Source of the DNA: Adiantum capillus-veneris
Lineage: Eukaryota > Streptophyta > Polypodiopsida > Polypodiales > Pteridaceae
Direction: 5' to 3'
Length of the DNA: 64,000 bases
Assembly: GCA_014529385.2 (NCBI GenBank)
Contig: CM043959.1
Coordinates: forward strand, 57,183,753 to 57,247,752
This document shows, one piece after another, positions 56,887 to 64,000 of this stretch (the stretch's first letter is position 1; every line of letters begins with the position of its first letter). The position numbers were made by a program, and so were the translations under genes. Below the pieces are notes generated by a model. The model had not been told where the DNA came from and did no database searches. It was given only the letters and a program-made list of their open reading frames with translations.

Positions 56887-56907
56887 TAGACGTTTTTTAT
56901 TGTAGTG
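56887..56907 (-). repeat. Terminal inverted repeat of the CACTA element (5' end)
   Basis: Minus strand begins CACTACAATAAAAAACG at 56907, the hallmark terminus. The expected 3-bp TSD partner cannot be checked without the other end. Confidence 0.65.
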
Positions 56908-56912
56908 ACCCC

Positions 56913-56914
<2 letters not shown>

Positions 56915-56987
<73 letters not shown>

Positions 56988-56998
56988 GAGAGAGAGAT
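56915..56998. repeat. (GA)n microsatellite between CACTA and LINE ends
   Basis: About 84 bases of GA repeats with two small breaks. It fills the gap between the CACTA terminus (56907) and the LINE 3' end (57001-57019). Confidence 0.97.
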
Positions 56999-57349
56999 TT
57001 TTTGAGGTCAAATATGACCTATGGGACCAAAGTTACATGTGATGTAGTATGTGTCTGATGAGTGACTCTTGATGATCCAAAATTGTGCTGATGAGAGTCG
57101 CAATGGAGAGCCCACGTTGTGGTTGGGAGAGGAAAGTGTGTAGGTCTAAGTCATGTCAAAAAATGTGAGGGAAGCAAGTTCAGATGTGACCAAAAATTGA
57201 GCACTCTAGTAGTGTGTGGTACTCAGACTCTCGAACTTGCAGTGAGCATAATGTGCACAATCAAATTGACTCTTCTCCATTGCCCCAACACCCTGTCTCA
57301 CATCGAAGGGAGTGGTAGCTAAGCCAAATGGCTACGATAGTGTGTATCA

Positions 57350-58305
57350 CTAACAAGGGGATAGGCTAAAGCATGTAAGTGTGAGTATGGTTTCCCCTTT
57401 CAATGAAGAACATGGGTTTGTAGTTGGGGGCAATATGGGTGGTTTATTGTATGAAGCGTGACCCGTTGGATTCCTGCCAAGCCCTAATACATCGGTGTTG
57501 TAAAAAGCTTCATTCACTTGCGAGTCAATTGAGGCATCATGTAGCAAGTGTAGTGCATCCCATCTCCCAAACCACTTCTCTATATCTTGCATCCATCCCA
57601 TGCTCAAGATCTTGCTTTTATGCGTCATTTGAACTTTTTTGCTTGCTTCCCATGCAATTATAGGAAGTCAATGTGAGGGGTTTTGACGCATCTTTATCAT
57701 GTACTCCACAACCTTTTCCATGCCCATAGCCTCAATTGGAAGAGATCTTGACTCAAGAAGTAGGATCATATATGGTGTTTGTGTCTTAACTTGGAGAAAT
57801 CTTGTAAGAAAACACATTTGGACATTCTCAAATTCTTTCCAAGTAGACTTTGAGTTGCTCCCACCCCACACCTCAACTCCATAAAGAAGAATTGGTGTCA
57901 CCAATGTGTCAAAAAGGTACTTCTTGAGAACCCAACATTGATGTTTCCCGCATTACACATGTTCTCAAATGCATGGTATGCTCTCTTTCCCACTTTCAAA
58001 GGATGCATAGCACATACATGCCACTTGTGATTGGATGGAACCTCAAGGAGAAGGTACTTAAAGCTCTCCACAAATTCAAGTGTCTCATTGTTGTACATAA
58101 TGCATGTATTCTCCTTATGGTTGGTTTTCACAAGCATAACCTTTGTTTTGGATTCATTCACAATCAGCCCACTATGCAAGCAAAAGTTCTCAAGGACAAC
58201 CATAATCTTTTGTGCATCTTCTAAAGTGTGTGCTAGAAGCACTACATCATCCGCATACATCAAAAGAATGATTACCGAATTGCAAATAGTGACCTCAACA
58301 AACAT
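57350..58305 (-). pseudogene. LINE family 2 RT palm end and C-terminal region
   Basis: 57898-58305 carries the catalytic box MYADDVVLLA, followed by GLIVNESKTKVMLV, ETLEFVESFKYLL and the thumb. 57668-57904 continues with ILLYGVEVWGGSNSKSTWKE and SRSLPIEAMGMEKVVEYMI, and 57350-57628 with GWMQDIEKWFGRWDALHLLH. The catalytic aspartates are intact, although frameshifts near 57900 and 57640 separate the pieces. Confidence 0.85.
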
Positions 58306-58399
58306 CCTTGTTTAACCCCAATAGTGCTTGCAATTTTTTTTTTAAATTCCTCTTCCCATGCGCAATTGACACATCACCTTCTCATAGATTCAAGAAATT

Positions 58400-58965
58400 G
58401 CAAGCATAAACTCGCTTGAAACTTAGAGTTCTTCCATCCTTCTCCACAAATTGTTACATGGAATCATATCAAAGTCTTTCTTGAAGTCCACAAAACACCC
58501 ATACAATTGCTTGCCTTTCAACCGGCTTTCCTCCATGAGAACATGAAGAGTGACAAGATAATCAATGGTGCTACGTGTTGACAAAAACCCACTTGTCCTT
58601 TTACATGCTTGTCATTCTCTTCAGGCCAATCACTCAATTTCATCTCCATTATGCACCCAAACAACTTTTCCATAAAAGACCCAATCATTATAGTACGGTG
58701 GCTATTTACATTCTTTACATCCCCTCCTTTATGCAAAGGCTTGACCCAATTAGTACTCCAATCATAAGGCATGCCATGCTGAAGTGCAAGGTTGAACATA
58801 TCACACATCCACTCATGTGTAAAATCTACCATCCATTTAATTATCTCCGGCTTGATACGTTGAAGATCTCTCGCTTTGCGAATGGCCAACTTTTCAAGCC
58901 CACCGCATACATACTCGATAGTTAAAAAAGAGGGCATACATAGGAGTGAACCATAAAATGGCATT
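58400..58965 (-). pseudogene. LINE family 2 RT fingers and palm
   Basis: Encodes RDLQRIKPEIIKWMVDFTHE, PYDWSTNWVKPLHKGGDVKN, HRTIMIGSFMEKLFGCIME and, after a frame change, LYGCFVDFKKDFDMIPCN, the F-x-D-F-x-K-A-F-D-like motif A (Ala replaced by Asp). It is the upstream part of the same polymerase. Confidence 0.8.
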
Positions 58966-59224
58966 TTTTCAGCATTTGGCTACTCATATAGTTGCCTACA
59001 ATGTGTGTACATATCCACAAGACTCAAGTTACAAAAAATCTCAACCCGCTTGCCCCTCAAGTTTCTCCAAAACCTTCCACATTGACGTGCCTTTTCTTGG
59101 ACTTGAAAAAATATTGCTTTAATTCCTATATTATTCTCTTCTTTTGAATCATTGCCTTGTATGTATGTAAATGACTTTGATAGTTGTCTTTGTCCATAGT
59201 TGCATCAAGATTTATCAAGGACTT

Positions 59225-60090
59225 TCAAACATCTTGACATTCTTTATCAAACCACCTATTGTGTGATCTATCTTTGTTGATACCATGGACATGCTTTATG
59301 GCAAAGCAATCTTCGGCACAAGAACAAATAAGTTTCTTGATAGCTTCCCATTTAGTTTCCAATGGCGCGTCGTATTGAAGCTTTGTCATCGATAACTTTT
59401 GCTGAACCATTTCAATGGTGCGTCATATTGAAGCTTTGTCATCCATAACTTTTGCTCAACCATTTCAATATACACTAGTGCCCGTTTGAAATCCATACAT
59501 AGTGATAACTTCTCTTCTCTTTGACTGAGATTATCATGCTTAGTTGCTTCTCCATATGCAAGGTCAATACATAAGGTCCAATGGCCTGATTCCAAGGTCC
59601 ATTGGCCAAACATAAAACTCTTTATGCGATAGATGATGGCTTTGGAGAGTAGCATATAGTCAATCACACTATCCCCATTATGTTCTCTGCATGTAAATCC
59701 ATTGGTTCCACTCCACAAAGATACACCACTGGAAATGAGCATACCCGTGCTATTACACATGTGTAAAAGTAACTTTCGTAATGTAACAATCGGCTACAAA
59801 AATGGGTGCTCTTTTTGGTGTAATAATCTTCAGCCATGCGTAACGTTTGTACTTGTCATCTTTCACAGTTGATACAAAATCTTCCAATCCTTTCTTAACC
59901 ATACACGCTACCCCTCCTTGCCCTCTATGTTGCTGGAGATTCTTTGACCACATCAATGAATGTACATTGTAATCCTCCAAGCCGTTAATCATTTGTGTAT
60001 CATGCTCCCAGGTTTCAACAAGAAGTACAACATCGACTTTGCTTGTTAGTTCATCAATGCCAACCCCCGCATTCCATTTGTATCCATTGA
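59225..60090 (-). pseudogene. LINE family 2 endonuclease domain
   Basis: APE-type endonuclease that nicks the target. VDVVLLVETWEHDTQM (about 60000-60050), QQHRGQGGVACMVKKGLEDF (about 59880-59940) and APIFVADCYI (about 59770-59800) match the E-T-W, G-G-V and N/D-C-Y-I stations of the fold, with later parts to 59225 in other frames. About 59330-59470 contains a short direct repeat (AATGG(C/T)GCGTC(G/A)TATTGAAGC, twice), a small tandem duplication. Confidence 0.7.
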
Positions 60091-60299
60091 AATTTCAAAA
60101 GCATATTTTCAATTGTAACTCAGTCTCATAGGTCGCTTTTTCCTATTTGCTCAAGGGACTTGCCTCCTCCTTGGGCACATTTTCTTCATGAGAGATCTCC
60201 TTGTTTTTCTTAATCCTCTTCTCATCTGCCTTGCAACACATATTTTGTTGCTTAATAGTGCAATCTTCACATTTTTAAAAAATTGTATCCCTCAAATAG

Positions 60300-61020
60300 A
60301 TCCAACTAAAGGATAATCTTTTGTTTGGTCTCATCCGGTATGGTGCATACAATTGGCTGTTCTCCTGAGCAAGGAGCTCCTTGCTTACCCACTATATGTG
60401 CTCCACATACCATAACTTTGGACATGCCAAAGTGGGTTTTGAAGAAATCTTTGATACAATGGCAATAGAAGGAGGCGTCTCTAACTTCTCTTCGAGAATT
60501 CCACAAATAACAATGGTATTGGAACGTCGCTCACGTTCCTTCAACTCCTCCACATCCACACTCTCAACATTCTTTGTTGAGCCATAGCTTGCATGAGGGA
60601 GGAATTAGGAACCACATTGCTACCACATACATCAACACAAGATTTGATGTGTATACATTTTTTCATGTCACATACATTCCGCTCATGGTGTCAAATTTTT
60701 CCTCTTTCAATACATGGTCATGCTCTACTTTGCTCATGCACCCCTTTAAAGCATTCAAGTCCACAAGAGAGCGTTTACATTACTTGACTTCCTCTTCATG
60801 TTGCATCAAACGTGTTGTTTGCATTGCAAGTGTCCTCTTGAGATTCTCATTCTCAACCACAAGAACCCTTAGCATGTCATTTCTCTATTGCAAGTGCCCG
60901 TAAGTCTTCACCTTGTTTGTTTACAGTCTCTTCCAACGATACCAAGTATGCCATGAACATGGTTTTTATGTCGTTGATTGAGTGGTTGTGTTGCTATCTC
61001 CACACTTAGGAGATTTTGGA
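60300..61020 (-). pseudogene. LINE family 2 ORF1-like region
   Basis: Probable RNA-binding ORF1 protein, heavily decayed. A Glu/Lys-rich helical stretch lies upstream (about 60750-60960). Near 60480-60540 the minus strand reads ERERRSNTIVICGILEE, which fits the R-x-N-x-I-V-I-x-G-I/V start of the RRM-like ORF1p domain of L1-type elements. Stops in all frames prevent a clean protein. Confidence 0.5.
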
Positions 61021-61025
61021 TCATT

Positions 61026-61310
61026 TTCTATAATGGTTGTGGACCTTGTTAAAGAAAAAAAACCCTTGCGAGTGCCAGAAAACGTTGTATCTAAAATAAG
61101 AGATGAGTGTCAACTTTATTGAAATTGTTCACTTCAAAAATGCTGCTACAAAAATGTCTTCCATTACTCTAAAAAAATATTTTGTTACATCAATGCGTAG
61201 AGGATGTCATGCTCTTCAATTGAAGCTATAGATCACCCAAATCAAAGTTCGGATGAAGAAGTTATGATCAAAAGAGTAAAATGTTGTCTATTAGGTCAAA
61301 AATGGTTGAG
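61026..61310. other. No gene recognised
   Basis: Short unassigned stretch between the LINE 5' region and a simple-sequence array; may include the LINE 5' untranslated region. Confidence 0.4.
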
Positions 61311-61322
61311 AGAAAGAGAGAA

Positions 61323-61363
<41 letters not shown>
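61323..61363. repeat. Poly-G tract, 41 bases
   Basis: Forty-one consecutive G residues, then GGGAGG words. It resembles the 50-base poly-C at 21207 and may be mis-sized in the assembly. Confidence 0.9.
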
Positions 61364-61364
<1 letters not shown>

Positions 61365-61387
61365 GGGAGGGAGAGATAGAGATAGGA

Positions 61388-61392
<5 letters not shown>

Positions 61393-61473
<81 letters not shown>

Positions 61474-61573
61474 AGAGATCGAGAGGGAAAGAGAGAGAGG
61501 GGGGGAAGAGGGAGAGGGAAAGAGAGAGGTAGAGGGGAAAAGAGGGCGAGAGAGAATTAGAGTGATAGAGAAG

Positions 61574-61619
<46 letters not shown>

Positions 61620-61620
61620 A
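61393..61620. repeat. (GA)n arrays
   Basis: About 77 bases of GA repeats to 61469, GA-rich spacer, then a second run of about 40 bases (61578-61618). Arg/Glu-rich ORFs across it are artefacts. Confidence 0.95.
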
Positions 61621-62560
61621 GAGTGAGCAAGCTACAACCGGCTTATCCCACAATCAACAGCGTGAAACCCGGGCCAAGAAAACTCCCACGCATTATGGTT
61701 CAAGAGACAAAGCGAATTGGAAAGATAAATATGTAGTTTATTTTAGTTTGGATGAGAAGGTGCTTTAGCTTATGAAACTTTTTTGGTTATTATTAACTTA
61801 GAAAAATATCATTGTGCATGATCCTATAGAGAGATGTTCAAGTATCAAGAGTGATACATGGAGTTCAATACTTGGTGATGGTTGTTGGAAAACCACCATA
61901 TCTCTCGCTAGCAATTCGACTCAGTAGTCGAATATCTACAAGCGGTAAGTGTAGACAATGAATATTGTATTAATAGTTAATTTGGGTTATTGATTTATCT
62001 AATTAGCTACCCAATGTACATAGCTAAGGACGAGGACGACAAAGAGGATTAGGATAGATAGATGTAACTCATTTGAAAAATTTACTTTATTTGTAACTTT
62101 TTTAAAGTACTGTTCTTTTTCATCTCAAATTATAAAGGTAAGGTATGAGTTTTAATTTCAAAGTTTATTATTAATTTTTTGTACACTTCTCAAAATTCAA
62201 TTGATATTTCATGTGTTTTATTTGAAAAGCCGTATGGCAGTAGTATACGGGATAATGAGCATGGTAATATACACGGTAAAAGGCATGTATATATTATCGT
62301 GCCTATTATTGTGCATATTATCGATAAACAGTATTGTGTCCACTTTCACTGCTATTACCACCCACGCAAGATTTTCTCTTTCAATTTTATTTTGTTAAAC
62401 CATGTCAATGCTAGCAGTTCTAGACTTAGGCTCTTATATTGTGCATTGAGGATTGGGAAAGTATTGTCCAAGGAGCCCATCTTGATGAGAGTCAAGATAG
62501 ACATCATGATGTTAATGACACGATAGAGGAGGTGAAGTCATACTGGTGTGTTGTTATTCA
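61621..62560. other. No gene; CACTA-like sub-terminal words
   Basis: Mostly unassigned AT-rich DNA. About 62225-62340 contains GGTAATATACACGGTAA, ATTATCGTGCCTATTATTG and ATATTATCGATAA, very like the sub-terminal blocks at 36120 and 56570, so part of another CACTA-family end may be present. Confidence 0.35.
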
Positions 62561-62599
62561 AAAGCATGGCATTCCCCTTACTTAGGGACTTAAGGAGTG

Positions 62600-63060
62600 C
62601 AAACACTTAAGGAACCAAAACATTCCACAATCATGGCACCAAAGGATGGACCTCAATATGGAGGCTCCCATTATACTCACTACAACAAGGACCAAAATGT
62701 AGAATAGAAACTTAAGTGTATAATGATTGAGTACAAGGCAAGGTTGCTCCAAGTACATTCAATAAAGACTTATGACTCTTTGAAAACCATTGTTGACTAT
62801 AAATTCCATAGGGGAGGTGAACCATGACAAAAAGAAGGAAAAAAGATCTTGCGTATATCTAAAAAACTGTGTTTGTAGCTTCAAGGTTCAAGTAGAGTAC
62901 ATGCAACACTTAGACAATGTTCAAATACTTCTTCACCCTCGACACACGAGTCATGAATTGGGAACCAAATTCACCTATATCATCTCCCTATCCACCCTTC
63001 AGTATTGGAAAGTTGTATACATTATTTATTTGATGTGGAAAGCTCCCTCCATGTAGCTCA
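62600..63060 (+). pseudogene. Possible MULE/FAR1-like DNA-binding fragment, very weak
   Basis: In frame 62790-63056 the residues CVCSFKVQVEYMQHLDNVQI and RHTSHELGTKF recall the C-x-F-x-V ... H-x-x-H-E-L end of FAR1/MULE zinc domains. No transposase core follows, and an upstream frame has stops. It may be chance. Confidence 0.18.
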
Positions 63061-63419
63061 AATGTCTGTGTCTAAGAAAAACTCCATATGAAAAAGGCAT
63101 CCCTCCTTAAGTGCACTACTTTCACGTTCTTCATGATTCCCCAAGAGATTGCCTCTTTGTCATATCTTGTATTGCCATGCACGTACATATATTTACTTTT
63201 TATTTTTGGATTAGAAAGATTGATGGGTGAAAGCATGTATAGGTGGCCTGGAAAGTAATGTCAAGGACATTGCTTTTTGCGCTTAAAAGTGGGTGTTTTA
63301 AAAGTGCTTCAAATATCAAAAAGAATATCACTCTCCTAAGGTACGTCAATTAAGTCTCCTAACGTACCAATATTAATGATACTAAATGTAATTTACTGTT
63401 GAACGCTAGATTGTTGTCC

Positions 63420-63713
63420 ACCTCTTCTTTCCCGCTACAACCTGTCTGAGCTTTCTCTCTGCTTTGAGTTTTCTTTGTCTCTGAGATCTCTCTTGGAGCT
63501 CTATCTAGCTCCTATCTCTCTCTCTCTCACAGAGCTCTTGCCGAGCTTTCCGTATCGATCAACCCCCCCTCTCTCTCTCTCTCTTTCTCTCTCTAAGCAT
63601 GGCTCCTCTTGTGTCTGAGCTCGCGCTCATCTCTCTCTCTCTCTCAGTACTCTTTCTCTCTCTCTCACGAACTCTATCTCTAAAGGTTCCTCTTCTACTT
63701 GATGATTCTTGAG
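63420..63713 (+). promoter_or_regulatory. CT-rich leader exon of the gene at the right edge
   Basis: CT-rich sequence, typical of plant 5' leaders, ending in a consensus donor GAG|GTATGT at 63713/63714. The transcription start is not known. It contains the uORF listed separately. Confidence 0.5.
63599..63712 (+). CDS. Upstream ORF, 37 codons
   Basis: ATG at 63599 gives MAPLVSELALISLSLSV and a Leu/Ser-rich continuation, closing with TGA at 63710-63712, one base before the splice donor. If translated it would lower translation of the main ORF. It could instead be a chance ORF through a (TC)n-rich leader. Confidence 0.3.
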   Translation: MAPLVSELALISLSLSVLFLSLSRTLSLKVPLLLDDS

Positions 63714-63825
63714 GTATGTAAACGCTTATTATGCTTTGTTAGTATCTTGCTAATTAGTGCAAGAAGTGCCATGTATTAATTAAAAGTATAGCGTGTAGTT
63801 ATGATTTGTATTGTATTTCTTGTAG
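63714..63825 (+). other. Predicted 5' intron, 112 bp
   Basis: GTATGTAAAC at the start and TTGTATTTCTTGTAG at the end are good plant splice sites. The T-rich body fits a spliceosomal intron. Confidence 0.6.
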
Positions 63826-63851
63826 AGCAATCCTTTGAAAGTACTGCAATA

Positions 63852-64000
63852 ATGGAGCACAGTGAAGAACTATCTATCAGCTCATCTTCATTGAGTAGAG
63901 AAGCTCAACTTCAGCGCAGAAAATTAATGAGGGAATATTGGGCTGCTCAGAAACGAAAGCAACGTAAGGCAACGATCAACTTTGTCACGGAAAGCAATAC
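63852..64000 (+). CDS. Start of an unidentified gene, cut by the window end
   Basis: ATG at 63852 is the first in the second exon and opens a frame that is still open at 64000 (49 codons seen). The protein starts MEHSEELSISSSSLSREAQL and continues with a basic helical stretch QRRKLMREYWAAQKRKQRK. No family was recognised. A basic helix of this kind suits nucleic-acid binding and also occurs near the start of some transposon proteins, so a host gene and an element gene are both possible. The leader, intron and clean frame argue that it is real. Confidence 0.5.
   Translation, partial: MEHSEELSISSSSLSREAQLQRRKLMREYWAAQKRKQRKATINFVTESN

Larger units (their letters stand above)
36000..56907 (-). 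mobile_element. CACTA/En-Spm DNA transposon, split by nested insertions
   Basis: An old class II element read on the minus strand. The 5' terminus is at 56907, where the minus strand starts CACTACAATAAAAAACG. In order it keeps a transposase-associated zinc motif (about 56150), TNP2 transposase (54700-56065), DUF4218 (52920-53145), DUF4216 (52304-52360 and 46558-46725, continuing at about 37180-37296) and an acidic C-terminal tail (36893-37170). Sub-terminal blocks rich in ATAATAT-CCG and GGTAAT words lie at 56570-56630 and 36120-36235. The matching left CACTA terminus was not found; a (GA)n array at 36028-36082 may have replaced it. Insertions inside it: 37302-46526, 46726-52303 and about 53300-54550. 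Confidence 0.75.
56999..61025 (-). mobile_element. LINE family 2, nearly full length, decayed
   Basis: Non-LTR retrotransposon on the minus strand, about 4.0 kb. From the 5' side it holds an ORF1-like part (60300-61020), endonuclease (59225-60090), reverse transcriptase (57900-58965), a C-terminal region (57350-57900) and a 3' untranslated region ending in the hairpin AGGTCATATTTGACCT and CAAAAAA next to a (GA)n array. Stops and frameshifts occur in every part. The 3' half is shared with 19330-20105. The clade was not assigned; it is distinct from the LINE family at 0.6-8.6 kb. Confidence 0.88.

Noticed and set aside
61204-61768. ORFs of 68-120 codons on both strands
   Set aside because: Same artefact: poly-G and (GA)n translated in all frames.
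62676-62700. CACTACAACAAGGACC as a left CACTA terminus
   Set aside because: Its inner sequence does not match the terminus at 56907, no sub-terminal repeats lie to its right, and no partner end is seen.

Overview
This window looks like nuclear DNA from a land plant with a large, repeat-dominated genome. The plant signs are Ty1/copia elements primed by initiator tRNA-Met, an Athila/Tat-like Ty3/gypsy element, a CACTA transposon with TNP2, DUF4218 and DUF4216 domains, L1-like LINEs ending in a zf-RVT domain, and very long (AG)n/(CT)n arrays. The style suggests a fern or another non-seed plant, but this is a weak inference and the species cannot be fixed. No intact long host gene was found. Nearly every recognisable coding stretch is a transposable-element gene carrying stops or frameshifts.

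Layout. 0.6-3.5 kb: two 5'-truncated LINE copies (minus). 3.7-8.6 kb: T-rich unassigned DNA, microsatellites, tRNA-like (SINE-like) bits, a LINE copy with clean target-site duplications at 6298-7175, and a short LINE 3' end at 8.43 kb. 8720-19177: a structurally complete Ty3/gypsy element (minus) with LTRs, 5-bp TSD, gag, protease, RT, RNase H, integrase and a long extra coiled-coil ORF between integrase and the 3' LTR. 19.3-20.1 kb: 3' end of a second LINE family. 20.1-23.1 kb: dense microsatellites, poly-G and poly-C tracts, one strong hairpin. 23184-28274: a young Ty1/copia element (plus). 28.3-31.9 kb: a decayed multi-exon gene (minus) with good splice sites and a ParB/sulfiredoxin-like motif. 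31.9-33.5 kb: a copia-type gag start beside a diverged LTR. 33.5-36 kb: no gene, one SINE-like unit.

36-56.9 kb: an old CACTA/En-Spm transposon (minus) broken up by later insertions. Its right end is at 56907. Transposase-associated, TNP2, DUF4218 and DUF4216 segments can be followed in order. They are separated by a Ty3/gypsy fragment (53.3-54.5 kb, plus), a complete Ty1/copia element (46726-52303, minus) that landed inside the DUF4216 exon, and a 9.2-kb LTR element (37302-46526, minus) without a recognisable polymerase that landed in the next intron. 57.0-61.0 kb: a nearly full-length LINE of the second family (ORF1-like, endonuclease, RT, 3' end; minus). 61.2-63.3 kb: poly-G/(GA)n arrays and unassigned DNA. 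63.5-64.0 kb: the start of a possible gene (plus) with a CT-rich leader, a uORF, a 112-bp intron and an ORF that is open at the window edge.

The most notable points are the ParB-motif gene remnant, the LTR element with a large unrelated coding region, the gypsy element's extra ORF, 3'-terminal palindromes in both LINE families, and the excess of TAG stops in the gypsy pol and extra ORF, which suggests decay at methylated CHG sites.
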